Positions 32,831-41,793 of a stretch of DNA of 64,000 nt are shown piece after piece. Source of the DNA: Bacillus niameyensis (GTDB taxonomy: Bacteria; Bacillota; Bacilli; Bacillales; Bacillaceae_C); NCBI RefSeq assembly GCF_001375535.1, contig NZ_LN831197.1:2320240-2384239 (forward strand), read 5' to 3'. The notes beneath the pieces are model-generated. The model searched no databases. It saw nothing but the letters and a program-made list of their open reading frames with translations, and was not told the origin of the DNA. Position 1 is the stretch's first letter. The number at the start of each line of letters is the position of its first letter. A program made the translations under genes and the position numbers.

Positions 32831-34195
32831 CTAGCGCTCTAATAAATCTGCTACTTTCATCATTTCCAATGTATCCATATTGATCAAAAAATCCTCGAAA
32901 TCTGGATTATCTGCGGATTCTCTTACGTCAATTTCAAAAATAGGCTTAGGAACGTAATCATCATCTACATAGTTAGAAACTCCATCTGTTTGGATTTTCT
33001 TGTCTTCGCCAATTAATTCTTTTCCATTGATGTCAACTAGGCGAGCATATTCATTTCCTTCTACCCAATACCGGTCAAATGGATAAAGTTCACCAAGCAT
33101 CTCTTCGTTATTTACTTGAAATTCCTTTTCCCCTTTAAAATTATAATAGGAAGTGATGTTGCTATCTTCTTCAGATAAAAGAATATAGTTCCCTTCTACA
33201 GTCATCCCATTTTTATCAGTTAGATAAGTTTTTCCATTCATATCCATTAACACAATATCACTATCATATGCATCTGAACGAACAATGAATAAGTTTTCCT
33301 CAGCCAGTTCTTTCGTCGTGGAAACGTATATATCCTCGTCATCTCCATCGCCCATATTCATGGGGAAGGCGTTGATTTCCTTGCCATCAAGTGAATAAAC
33401 TTTCACCTGTCCGTCTGCACCTATTATGACTTTATCATCAACAATTCCATAAGTAAGGTACGATCTATCTGTTAAATCAATAAACTGATTGATATTATAA
33501 AATTGGCCTTTGCTGTCATAGAAACCTGAATCTGTCTTTAAGTAACCGTTCATAAAATAATAATTTGAATAATCTTCATAAACTTCCTCATCGTCCTCAT
33601 CAGACTGATTAGACATTGGTTTTAGTTCAAATACTTCTGTACCATTCTGATCAATGACGATATTTCTAGAGTTGGATAAATCATCACGATCCTCTTCAAC
33701 CGTTCCAACAATCGCCATTCCTTCAGAAAATCCGTAGTATTCCTCTTTATATTTCGGCTCGATTTGCCATTCGCCTAGTTCATTAATGAATCCCCAAAGC
33801 TTCGCATCCTCATCCCGGCTCAAAATCATTTGTCTCGTTTCTGGAACAGCTGCAGCAACCAAACCATCTTGGTAATCCCATATATCGATGATTTCATTAG
33901 TCGGTCTCAAAATCCATTGGAATTTTTCATTCATAATTCCATAGTATGTATCCCCTCCAGGCCCAACCAATTCCAAAATTAAATATCCATTCGTTTGCGC
34001 ATCGATATAATCAATTGAAAAGCCTTGCTGTGCTAAACTTAACTCCTGTTCCTTCTCTACTTTTGTTTGTGTCTCCGCTTCTTTTTTCTCCCCTTGACTA
34101 CCTGTTTTCCCTTTCTCCTCTTGACCACAGCCACTGAGAAAGAGTACTAAAGAGAACAGAGCCACCACACTTATAAAACTGATGACCTTCTTCAT
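32831..34195 (-). CDS. WG-repeat-like lipoprotein
   Basis: A 454-residue lipoprotein. I chose the ATG at 34195 because GGAGGG lies upstream and the product begins with a clean signal ('MKKVISFISVVALFSLVLFL') ending in lipobox 'LSGC'. After a Lys/Glu-rich linker come about seven beta-propeller-like repeats with WG-repeat flavour: 'YYGIMNEKFQWILRPTNEI', 'LWGFINELGEWQIEPKYKE' and 'GFYDSKGQFYNINQFIDL'. The protein is strongly acidic. WG-repeat proteins are thought to bind other proteins or sugars; the partner is unknown. It is followed on the other side by a second lipoprotein gene, each with its own terminator. Confidence 0.75.
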   Translation of the reverse strand: MKKVISFISVVALFSLVLFLSGCGQEEKGKTGSQGEKKEAETQTKVEKEQELSLAQQGFSIDYIDAQTNGYLILELVGPGGDTYYGIMNEKFQWILRPTNEIIDIWDYQDGLVAAAVPETRQMILSRDEDAKLWGFINELGEWQIEPKYKEEYYGFSEGMAIVGTVEEDRDDLSNSRNIVIDQNGTEVFELKPMSNQSDEDDEEVYEDYSNYYFMNGYLKTDSGFYDSKGQFYNINQFIDLTDRSYLTYGIVDDKVIIGADGQVKVYSLDGKEINAFPMNMGDGDDEDIYVSTTKELAEENLFIVRSDAYDSDIVLMDMNGKTYLTDKNGMTVEGNYILLSEEDSNITSYYNFKGEKEFQVNNEEMLGELYPFDRYWVEGNEYARLVDINGKELIGEDKKIQTDGVSNYVDDDYVPKPIFEIDVRESADNPDFEDFLINMDTLEMMKVADLLER

Positions 34196-34268
34196 GCTGT
34201 AAAATCCCTCCTGCTTAAAGTGTAAAATCTCCACAATATATTTATCGGAAACACTGCCCAAAAATAAA

Positions 34269-34317
34269 GTGCCTGTCACCACCCGAATTTTGTCGATTTT
34301 CGGGTGGTGACAGGCAC
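34269..34317. terminator. 19-bp hairpin between two lipoprotein genes
   Basis: GTGCCTGTCACCACCCGAA and TTCGGGTGGTGACAGGCAC pair perfectly around TTTTGTCGATT. On the plus strand it is followed by GACCCGAGTTTTT. It is the longest member of the TTTTGTCGA-loop hairpin family in this window and probably ends the transcript of the gene at 34342. Confidence 0.8.
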
Positions 34318-34341
34318 GACCCGAGTTTTTCTATCCATTCT

Positions 34342-35739
34342 CTATTCGTAGTTTCTCATCAATGTAAAGCCGACAACATTCGAGCTTTCGTCTCGTCCGT
34401 CAAAGTCTACGACCACAAAATACTCACTGCTAAGTTGGTAATTCCAAGTTAATGTGATCGGCTCGCTCATCTCATCCTGGAATTCTTCTGTTGGAGCACC
34501 CCATGCCGCTTTTAACTCCGTTCCTGTCACTAGTTCATTATCTTTCAACGTGCGCAAAATACCATAAATTTTATCGCCTTCCTCTTCTAGAAAAGGAGTC
34601 GCATAGAAGAAATCTTTATATTTTAAATAGTTGGCACCTGAATAACCAATGGATTCAATTGGTGGTCCAAGAATCGATTCGATGTCCTTATTCGAATCGG
34701 TGAGTTGAATTTTCGAATTTGGCATAATTCCTTGTTTTAATTCGTTAAAATATTGTTTTTGTAAAAAATCCACCTTGGGAATTTCTACTTTACCAACCGT
34801 AAAAACGTTCATATTTTCGAAAGGATATTCACCAACTTCAATCGTTTTAGCCATATCACTTTCTGTAACGATAAACGTGTCCACTTGTCCGTCTTCCCGC
34901 TCAAGGTCAGTACGAATTTGAAAGTTCACTAGCGGAATCGGCCTTTTCCTCCGGAAGCTGATTCGGTCTCCTGGTTTCACATCTAACCCTGTCACATTTT
35001 CCGTAGAAAAAGTGAGCTCATCTTGTTCATCTTTATCAAAATAAATGATTAAATCCGCACTATTATCTAGTTTTTTCAATTCTGAATGATGTTGAAACTC
35101 GCCATTTTTATACGTATATGTTTCCAACACCGCTTCATCCTCAATAACAATCTGATTATCTGCTATTTTCATCATCCCAGATTGGGTATGTTCACTAGAC
35201 GTAATTCCAATTTGAGGTTCTGCATCCCCTTCCTCAAAATAGACATAGTCAAAATCTCTTCCTCCATATCGGGCGCGGATTTCATCTCTTTCAATGACTA
35301 AGATTTCTCTTCCATCAACCTCGATCTTCCCCAAAAATCCGATCGGATGTGCGATGTCGTATTGTGCTAATTCACTTATTTTCCAGTCATCTGTATCTTG
35401 GTCCGGAACAGCTGCCATGATATAAGCTGTATTTCCCTCAAATGTCATATCACCGTCATGATGGCAAATCGCTACTAAAGATGGCTTCTTATCATTAGCT
35501 TTAAAATAAGCTTGTTCATATTCAATTCTCATTTCTCCACATACTGCAGCCATTCTTTCATTTAACTTGGTTGCATTAACTAAATCCTCAGTACTAAGGG
35601 ATTCTCGTGTTGGCTTCGGATCTTCCGCCTTTTCAGTTGCCACTTCTTGCTGAGTTGTATCCTTTTTCTCAGGATCGATTTTTAATCCTGAACAGCCCGC
35701 CAACATGATTATGACGAATAAAAGCATAACTTTTCTCAT
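34342..35739 (-). CDS. Hypothetical lipoprotein
   Basis: A 465-residue protein with a lipoprotein signal ('MRKVMLLFVIIMLAGCSG', lipobox 'LAGC', Cys16). The mature part is acidic and beta-rich ('LVAICHHDGDMTFEGNTAY', 'QNIVIEDEAVLETYTYKNG'-like text, 'GDRISFRRKRPIPLVNFQI'), with a small C-terminal domain ('LKAAWGAPTEEFQDEMSEPI') resembling the SmpA/OmlA-like or beta-lactamase-inhibitor-like fold. I do not recognise the family. AAGGAGAAG precedes the ATG. It lies upstream of the WG-repeat gene on the same strand, with a strong hairpin between. Confidence 0.7.
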   Translation of the reverse strand: MRKVMLLFVIIMLAGCSGLKIDPEKKDTTQQEVATEKAEDPKPTRESLSTEDLVNATKLNERMAAVCGEMRIEYEQAYFKANDKKPSLVAICHHDGDMTFEGNTAYIMAAVPDQDTDDWKISELAQYDIAHPIGFLGKIEVDGREILVIERDEIRARYGGRDFDYVYFEEGDAEPQIGITSSEHTQSGMMKIADNQIVIEDEAVLETYTYKNGEFQHHSELKKLDNSADLIIYFDKDEQDELTFSTENVTGLDVKPGDRISFRRKRPIPLVNFQIRTDLEREDGQVDTFIVTESDMAKTIEVGEYPFENMNVFTVGKVEIPKVDFLQKQYFNELKQGIMPNSKIQLTDSNKDIESILGPPIESIGYSGANYLKYKDFFYATPFLEEEGDKIYGILRTLKDNELVTGTELKAAWGAPTEEFQDEMSEPITLTWNYQLSSEYFVVVDFDGRDESSNVVGFTLMRNYE

Positions 35740-35932
35740 GATGTATTTTCTTCTCCTTAGTTATTTTGTATAAAAAACTAGTATAACAGGTATATTTTAC
35801 CACCACTACTTTCTATAGAAAAGGAGATTAAGAGGCTAATACTCCTAATTTTCTTGAGTTCTAGTTAAAAAGACCCATTCAAAAGTCCCTGCCAATTTAT
35901 GCATGTTGCATATGAATCGAGGAATGATTAAG

Positions 35933-36928
35933 ATGAAGTTATTACTATACAAAAAGAGGGATTCTTCTAAGATAATCATGATCATTTTATTTATTATATT
36001 CGTAATCTTAATGACTGCTTATTTTATAGTTGGAAATTATTTTTATAATTTCGCCTTAAACGCACATAAAGAAAAGGATTTTTTAAAAGAAAATCCGCAT
36101 TTGGTTTCTGCTGATACAGAAATGCTGACAGATGCCGAATTTTCAAAGTACCACCAACCAGAAATGGTCCGTGTAAAGTCGCATGACAAATTGAATCTTA
36201 ATGGGTTCTTCTATGAAAATAAAAAACCCCATCGAAAATGGGCGATTGTTGTCCATGGTTATTCCGGGAATAGCAAACAAATGTTACGATACGTGCGGAA
36301 TTTCTTTGAAAAAGGCTATCATGTTTTGGCGCCGGATCTACGTGGCCACGGCCAAAGTGAAGGCGATTATATCGGAATGGGCTGGCATGATCGCAAAGAT
36401 ATGTTGCGGTGGATCGACTATATTATTGAAAAGGATTCTAATGCTGAAATTGTCTTATTCGGTATTTCGATGGGCGGAGCCACCGTCATGATGACATCTG
36501 GGGAGCAACTTCCAGATAACGTTAAAGTGATCGTGGAAGATTGCGGATACTCTTCTGTTATGGATGTTTTTACGTATCAATTATATGATCTATTTCATTT
36601 ACCGAAATTTCCTGTTATGAATGCTGCTAATACCATCACGAAAATTCGAGCAGGGTACGATTTAAAAGAGGCATCAGCTATTAACCAAATTGCTAAAAGT
36701 CAAACTCCGATCTTATTTATTCATGGTGATGCCGACACTTTTGTTCCCTTTGCGATGCTAGAGGAAGTGTACAACGCTGCAAATGTCGAAAAAGATAAAT
36801 TGATTATCCCTGGTGCAGGACATGGGGAAGCAGAAATGGTAGATCCGGAAACTTATTGGAATAAAGTTTGGAAGTTTGTTGATAAGTATATTTTGGAAGA
36901 GGCTCATATTAAAGTTGCCAATTCATAA
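35933..36928 (+). CDS. Alpha/beta hydrolase with N-terminal membrane anchor (YqkD-like)
   Basis: A 331-residue protein. One membrane helix near residues 14-38 ('IIMIILFIIFVILMTAYFIV') anchors it, and the hydrolase domain follows outside. The oxyanion and HG region is 'AIVVHGYSGNSKQM', then 'VLAPDLRGHGQSEGDYIG', nucleophile elbow 'LFGISMGGATVM' with the Ser, then 'ILFIHGDADTFVPF' (acid Asp) and 'IIPGAGHGEAEM' (His). The catalytic triad is complete. The start at 35933 follows GAGGA; an earlier ATG at 35903 lacks a ribosome binding site. The substrate is unknown. It is followed by a strong terminator. Confidence 0.85.
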   Translation: MKLLLYKKRDSSKIIMIILFIIFVILMTAYFIVGNYFYNFALNAHKEKDFLKENPHLVSADTEMLTDAEFSKYHQPEMVRVKSHDKLNLNGFFYENKKPHRKWAIVVHGYSGNSKQMLRYVRNFFEKGYHVLAPDLRGHGQSEGDYIGMGWHDRKDMLRWIDYIIEKDSNAEIVLFGISMGGATVMMTSGEQLPDNVKVIVEDCGYSSVMDVFTYQLYDLFHLPKFPVMNAANTITKIRAGYDLKEASAINQIAKSQTPILFIHGDADTFVPFAMLEEVYNAANVEKDKLIIPGAGHGEAEMVDPETYWNKVWKFVDKYILEEAHIKVANS

Positions 36929-36929
36929 A

Positions 36930-36970
36930 AGCAGGTTTGCCCTCTATATTGCAAACCTGCTTTTTCCTTT
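36930..36970 (+). terminator. Terminator of the hydrolase gene
   Basis: GCAGGTTTGC and GCAAACCTGC pair perfectly over 10 bases, followed by TTTTTCCTTTTTC. A near copy of this terminator lies at 39142-39178. Confidence 0.9.
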
Positions 36971-37139
36971 TTCTCATGACTGTTAGTAATCTAGTACCTT
37001 ACTCATAATCCTTTACAACATTAAATTTCCTAGCCAATTCACTCTTGTTAATTTTTATATTCTCCATTAATAGTTTAAGTATTAGTAAATAAAACTTAAA
37101 CTATATTGATATCGATTGTGATATAAAGGGATGGCTATT

Positions 37140-37688
37140 CTATTCCAATTCCTTTAGCAATGATTCGGGTACTGACACCTTGAAAATGATCATATATCTA
37201 TCTTCACCTTCATAAGGTGACAAACTGAAATCGCCTTTGTCATTACCTTCCCATACTACAGACTGATTATCTAAAAGATCATTTAAAGTATTGCTTCTTG
37301 GTTGATGCTCTGCAAAGTAAGATTCTGCTTGATCTTTAATGTCAGATAGATATGATTCATAATCGGATTTATCTTTGAGTACAATAATATATTCACCAGA
37401 AACAAATTGATTTTCATGAAAGTAATATAAAGTAACTCTTTTTTCGCCTTCCAACTCTTCATGTACTTCTAATCGGTCTAACTTATCATCATAGACAGCA
37501 TCAGGTATATCTTCTTTCATTTTTTCTAAGTCGGTCAACCAATCTATATCTAGAAATCTAAATCCTTCCTTTGTCTCAATGACCACATCGCCAAAGATTT
37601 CTGGGCTAGAAGTGTTTTGATTACATGATACAAGCGTTAAAAACAATGTGCATGTAATCAACAGCAAGATCTGTAATTGGTGTTTCAT
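37140..37688 (-). CDS. Hypothetical lipoprotein (paralogue of 41794-42405)
   Basis: A 182-residue lipoprotein. The start at 37688 follows AAGGCGGTG and gives 'MKHQLQILLLITCTLFLTLV' with lipobox 'LVSC'. The mature part has 'VVIETKEGFRFLDIDWLTDL', 'RVTLYYFHENQFVSGEYIIV' and 'VVWEGNDKGDFSLSPYEGED'. The same order of motifs appears in the lipoprotein at 41794-42405 ('FEHIPWFMKREDV', 'VIYNFDDNQLVSGTYVI', 'VRWEGEDHSSFDISI'), so the two are paralogues. Function unknown. Confidence 0.75.
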   Translation of the reverse strand: MKHQLQILLLITCTLFLTLVSCNQNTSSPEIFGDVVIETKEGFRFLDIDWLTDLEKMKEDIPDAVYDDKLDRLEVHEELEGEKRVTLYYFHENQFVSGEYIIVLKDKSDYESYLSDIKDQAESYFAEHQPRSNTLNDLLDNQSVVWEGNDKGDFSLSPYEGEDRYMIIFKVSVPESLLKELE

Positions 37689-37783
37689 ATTAACACCGCC
37701 TTTTTTAATATGATCCATTATTATACAATTTTGCTTAACATTTATTAACTGTTAAATGATACTTAAAATTCGTATGTTGGTAT

Positions 37784-38647
37784 TTATTTTGTGTACACAG
37801 TATAACTTCTATCATGTTCATATGTTTTACCATTCGCAACATAATTTAACTTCAAATAAATCAGACCCTTATGATCTAGATAACTAGTCAAACTAACAAC
37901 TCTGTTGTAAGGCATTGTATTATTACCGTCAATATAAACAGTTCCTTTCACAGGGTTAGACCTAGAAATTTGGCTACGCTTAAAATAGTTTTTCTGTAAA
38001 GGGGTGGAGTTACGAACTCCATTATTTACAACACTTGGATACTCATATAAATCACCCCTAGTATCATAACGTACTAACATATTAGATACTTTAACAGTTG
38101 AATTACTTGAGCTCCAGTAAGCCTCTATCCCTGCGTGTCTATATACAGGAGAAAAGTATATATCTCTATACATAGCAAAAGATGTTATCACAGTAATCGT
38201 TACATCTACAAATTTTGTTGGAGTTGTGTTTGTTGCTTGTGGTGAAATATTGCTACCCTGATTTAAGGCATATTGGAAACTATCTACCATTTCTCCGTTT
38301 TCTAAAATTTTATATGGCAAAATAGATGTTTGTATAACATCTCCATTTTCATTTTTATCAATTGATTCAAGAATAAATGTTGATTCATTTGCCATAATTC
38401 TTGCATTTTCATTACTCACTAAATGAAAATCCTTATCTGTAAGTTCACTTTCTTTTTTAGATTGCTCTATTATCTCATTTATTGTTTCTGCCGAAAGATT
38501 ATTATTTACTTCATCTGCCTTAACGGTTAACGTATTAGAAAACAAAACAGGCAGTATAAGTGTAAGCGCTACTATAATTGAACATATTCCTTTATTAGTC
38601 TTTTTGTGATTCCTTTCTTTTATATTTCCCCAATTTTTTTTAAACAT
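37784..38647 (-). CDS. Secreted protein of unknown function
   Basis: About 287 residues with a signal peptide ('GICSIIVALTLILPVLFSNT', then 'LTVKA' as the likely cleavage region). The mature protein starts 'DEVNNNLSAETINEIIEQS', and the second half is beta-rich and polar ('TTPTKFVDVTITVITSFAMY', 'HAGIEAYWSSSNSTVKVSN', 'GRSYTVYTK'-like end). The start is a problem. No ATG has a good ribosome binding site, while GAAAGGA precedes a CAC codon exactly where 'MKKTNKGICSII' would be expected to begin. Initiation may therefore have been lost, or an upstream ATG (38647 or 38707) is used. Confidence 0.6.
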   Translation of the reverse strand: MFKKNWGNIKERNHKKTNKGICSIIVALTLILPVLFSNTLTVKADEVNNNLSAETINEIIEQSKKESELTDKDFHLVSNENARIMANESTFILESIDKNENGDVIQTSILPYKILENGEMVDSFQYALNQGSNISPQATNTTPTKFVDVTITVITSFAMYRDIYFSPVYRHAGIEAYWSSSNSTVKVSNMLVRYDTRGDLYEYPSVVNNGVRNSTPLQKNYFKRSQISRSNPVKGTVYIDGNNTMPYNRVVSLTSYLDHKGLIYLKLNYVANGKTYEHDRSYTVYTK

Positions 38648-38759
38648 CAGGCCGGACCTGCATACTTTACTCGGACATTTTTCTATTAGACTTTTCAAAT
38701 ACTCCATTTAAAGGATTAATTTTCTACACTTCAACAGTACTATCAACATTCACGTAGAT

Positions 38760-38945
38760 GTAGTATAGATAATTGGTTGTCTGAAGAAATGTTTTTTTCT
38801 AAGACCTATTTTATCTTCTCGATCAGTTGGAAGTTCTATCTTTACAGTTTTACCGGCTTGAGCCACATACTTTTCCACTTCTTCGGCTGCCTCTTTATTT
38901 GGGTTGCTAAGAAACAGTCTATTGTTTTGGCCAATATATTATCAT
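38760..38945 (-). pseudogene. Coding remnant, possibly of a TOPRIM-like protein
   Basis: On the minus strand a frame with no start reads 'YIGQNNRLFLSNPNKEAAEE', then 'VEKYVAQAGKTVKIELPTDR', then 'EDKIGLRKK'. The composition is coding-like, and the pattern 'G..V.I.LP' resembles the second half of TOPRIM/DUF3991 proteins of mobile elements. Stops lie directly upstream. It is a fragment at most. The rest of 38708-39141 shows nothing else. Confidence 0.35.
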
Positions 38946-39141
38946 AGAACAACTCCCTTTCAGTAAAATTTCAGTTGTTATTAGTAATTAATGCATCAAC
39001 TGATGTCTTTACCATACAAGACGCCTTATAATATAAAAAGGTTTCTGTTTTCCCAAAATTATTTTACTTTTTTAAAAACTTTTAACTAAGCACCTCAGTT
39101 TTTGCAAATTGTATCGGTGTATAACCATATTTCCAAGCCAA

Positions 39142-39178
39142 AAAGCAGGTTTGCCCTTTTTGATGGAAAACCTGCTTT
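39142..39178 (-). terminator. Terminator of the alanyl-tRNA editing gene
   Basis: AGCAGGTTT and AAACCTGCT pair over a 17-base loop, with T-runs on the minus strand. It is almost the same sequence as the hydrolase terminator at 36930. Confidence 0.7.
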
Positions 39179-39197
39179 CCTATATCGCCCCTTTTAA

Positions 39198-40388
39198 TCA
39201 TGAATTAAGCGAACTCTCTTCCATTATGATTAATAACTCCTCACCTGGAATCGTTCTTTCGCCACCGCCTTGAACAAATCCTTCATTACCGCCGCCTTTT
39301 CCATTAATGGCCGGAAGTACTGATTTCGTTATTTGCTTCATACTAACTTCGCTCCTCGCTCCACGAGCAGCTACAAATTGCAGTTGATCTCCATTTTCAG
39401 CTACTAGTAAAGCAATGACCTCTTCGTCTCCCGCCACTAGCAACCTAGCTAGTTTTTGTAGCTGTTGGATCGTCCGTCCCTTAAACAAAGCTTTTACGAT
39501 ATTCCGTTCTTTCGTGATAAGTAAATCTTTCACTTCATAGGACAATAAGGTTTCATGAGCTTCTTCCAATGATTTTTCCAATGAACGATTTGTCCCTAAT
39601 AGTTTTGTTATCGCATCGTTTATCCCCTCTTCTGCGGCACTTAATTGTTGAGAGGCTTTTCCTAAGATCGCATTTTTTCTATGTAATTGCTGTAATACGC
39701 GACCACCACACGCAAAATGTACCCGCGTCTTCTTTTTCTGCTTTTCCGTTGCTAAAATTTTAATGCTAATTACCTGCCCCGTTGAACTGGGATGTGTGCC
39801 ACCGCAACCGTTATAATCAAAATCAGGGATCATGACAAGTCGGATTTCATCTGTAAACTTGAGTTCCTTTCGCAATGAATATTGCTCAAGCTCAGCTTCC
39901 GTTACCCATTTCTTTTCAATCGGGATATTTTTTAAAATGATTTCATTCGCTCGCTTTTCAACGGAAGCCAACTGCTCCTCTGTCACCTTTTCAACATCCA
40001 AATCAATTGAACAAAGCTCATTTCCTAAATGAAAACTCACCGTTTGAAAATCATATAATTCAACAAACGCTGCTGTTAAAATATGTTGACCAGCATGTTG
40101 CTGCATATGATCAAAGCGCCTCCCCCAATCAAGCACACCTTCTGCAATCGTTGAATCAAGTTTTTCCGCAACTGTATGGCGAATTTCACCATCGACATCT
40201 TCAACATTAAGAACAGGGATACCGTTCAATGTCCCCGTATCATGCGGTTGCCCGCCACCTGTTGGATAAAAAGCTGTATTCTCCAATATGACATACCATT
40301 CTCCATTCGCATCTTTCTCTTCTCTTACAACGCGGGATATGAATGTTTGACAATATTCATCTATGTAACACAGTCTGTCCTTTAACAT
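39198..40388 (-). CDS. Alanyl-tRNA editing protein AlaX-L (with DHHA1 domain)
   Basis: A 396-residue protein. The first 240 residues are the editing domain of alanyl-tRNA synthetase: 'ENTAFYPTGGGQPHDTGTL', zinc motif 'MQQHAGQHILTAAF' (HxxxH near residue 103) and 'YNGCGGTHPSSTGQV' (Cys and His near 205). A coiled-coil segment follows, then DHHA1 with 'AINGKGGGNEGFVQGGG' near the end. It clears Ser or Gly mischarged onto tRNA-Ala. AAGGAG lies just before the ATG at 40388; the open frame to 40415 lacks one. It stands alone. Confidence 0.9.
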   Translation of the reverse strand: MLKDRLCYIDEYCQTFISRVVREEKDANGEWYVILENTAFYPTGGGQPHDTGTLNGIPVLNVEDVDGEIRHTVAEKLDSTIAEGVLDWGRRFDHMQQHAGQHILTAAFVELYDFQTVSFHLGNELCSIDLDVEKVTEEQLASVEKRANEIILKNIPIEKKWVTEAELEQYSLRKELKFTDEIRLVMIPDFDYNGCGGTHPSSTGQVISIKILATEKQKKKTRVHFACGGRVLQQLHRKNAILGKASQQLSAAEEGINDAITKLLGTNRSLEKSLEEAHETLLSYEVKDLLITKERNIVKALFKGRTIQQLQKLARLLVAGDEEVIALLVAENGDQLQFVAARGARSEVSMKQITKSVLPAINGKGGGNEGFVQGGGERTIPGEELLIIMEESSLNS

Positions 40389-40667
40389 AAAAAACTCCTT
40401 CAACTTTTTCTTCATTTTAGCACGGAAGTAATTACACGACCAAAAGCAAGAGCCACTTGAAAAGGAAATTTGTTTAGGCTATCCCAGCATCTAAAAGATT
40501 CGCCATTTTTAAAGGGGATATCTACATAGGACATCCTTTTTTAAAATAAAAATAAAAAAATTCAGAAAAGGGTGAAACCTTTATTAGAAATAATACGTCT
40601 TGTATTGCAAAAGAAGCAGTTGTATTTATTTTTTAGTTTAAATGGAGCACTACAAAGGCTTGGTTAA

Positions 40668-40720
40668 CAATTCCATTTTGCCATAATCCCTATGAGTTAT
40701 GGACATAGCAAAAGGAATTG
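40668..40720. repeat. Two-part stem-loop in a gene-poor stretch
   Basis: Outer arms CAATTCCATTTTG and CAAAAGGAATTG and inner arms CCATAA and TTATGG form one long hairpin. It lies 20 bases upstream of a degenerate reading frame (40745) and may have been its regulatory site. The flanking bases 40389-40667 hold no gene that I could support. Confidence 0.5.
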
Positions 40721-40744
40721 CTATAAACATCTAATTAGGAGGGG

Positions 40745-40936
40745 ATGTGTATAACAAAAGATAACAGAGCATAGATTTATAAGTCTAATCCTGTTCCAAG
40801 CACGGTTTATTCTAATACGAACTACTTTGATTCTAACAAAGTAATTCTATTATCAGGGGGAGGAACCCCAGGTAATTATATAATATTTGAATATACTGTT
40901 GATGGTAAAAGGGAAAGTTACACTATGCCATTTTGA
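40745..40936 (+). pseudogene. Small protein gene interrupted by a stop codon
   Basis: AGGAGGGG directly precedes an ATG at 40745. The frame reads 'MCITKDNRA', then TAG, then 'IYKSNPVPSTVYSNTNYFDS', 'NKVILLSGGGTPGNYIIFEY' and 'TVDGKRESYTMPF'. After the TAG the sequence looks coding: aromatic-rich, no further stop, a normal TGA end. It may be a decayed small secreted or structural protein gene. Confidence 0.4.
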
Positions 40937-41061
40937 CGTGTTACTTTATGATTGCATTTTCCTAGACTATTAAAATTGGCTTGCGGTGATTAAGCAGGAA
41001 ATAAAATGTCTATCTATTATAGACCATAATTAACTATAGGTAGATTTTAAGAGGTGATCTA

Positions 41062-41637
41062 ATGATAAAACTAGCAAGATTTATCCTCTCATTGTCAATG
41101 ATTATTTTGATTTTATCAGCATGTTCGGGAAGTATCGCAAGTAATAAAGACATCGATACTTTGACTGAAAATATCGGACTAAAGAAGGAAACCGTGTTTA
41201 AAAACTTAAAACTTGAAGAAGGAAAGAATATTGACCAATTATGGAATATAGTAGGGACGTATGCCTTTAAAGAGGAACGTACTTTTCATGGGAAATCCCT
41301 TACACTCGCCCTTAACTTTAATAATGATACTGATGAAATGTACGGATTTACGTATATTAAAGAGTTTAAGGATAATGGAAAAGACGGGTATGATCTTACT
41401 AAAGAATTGTATAAGGATCTAAACAAGGAGTTCGGTGAACCGACCACTTATCCAATGTTATCGAAAAGAATCGCCGTGATGCCCGATTATGAAGAATTGG
41501 AACCTGGAATAACTGATTACATGGAAATCTGGGAGGTAAATGATGAGCTCGATGTAGAATTACGTATGAACGTTGTTGATGGCAATGTTACATTAGTTTT
41601 TGTAACCTATAAATTAAGCGGATTTCCTGAAGTTTGA
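41062..41637 (+). CDS. Hypothetical lipoprotein
   Basis: A 191-residue lipoprotein: signal 'MIKLARFILSLSMIILILSA' and lipobox 'LSAC', Cys21. AAGAGGTGATCTA precedes the ATG. The mature part is acidic with strands such as 'SLTLALNFNNDTDEMYGFTY' and 'DELDVELRMNVVDGNVTLVF'. It may belong to the same loose group as the paired lipoproteins at 37140 and 41794, but I cannot align it securely. A strong terminator follows, shared with the convergent lipoprotein gene. Confidence 0.75.
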   Translation: MIKLARFILSLSMIILILSACSGSIASNKDIDTLTENIGLKKETVFKNLKLEEGKNIDQLWNIVGTYAFKEERTFHGKSLTLALNFNNDTDEMYGFTYIKEFKDNGKDGYDLTKELYKDLNKEFGEPTTYPMLSKRIAVMPDYEELEPGITDYMEIWEVNDELDVELRMNVVDGNVTLVFVTYKLSGFPEV

Positions 41638-41738
41638 TATTAGGAGAGTAGAGCCGTAATATCAACAACACTAGAATTTCCGCATGGGTAAAATGATTCG
41701 CTTTTCTTAAAAGGTCAGCACCATATTTTTTCTAAAAG

Positions 41739-41791
41739 GCAAAAGCTTACTTGAAAAAGAATCCTTCAAGTAAGCTTTTGCTCTTTTCTTT
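41739..41791. terminator. Bidirectional terminator between two lipoprotein genes
   Basis: GCAAAAGCTTACTTG and CAAGTAAGCTTTTGC pair perfectly (15 bp) over 13 bases, followed by TCTTTTCTTT. Confidence 0.9.
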
Positions 41792-41793
41792 AT

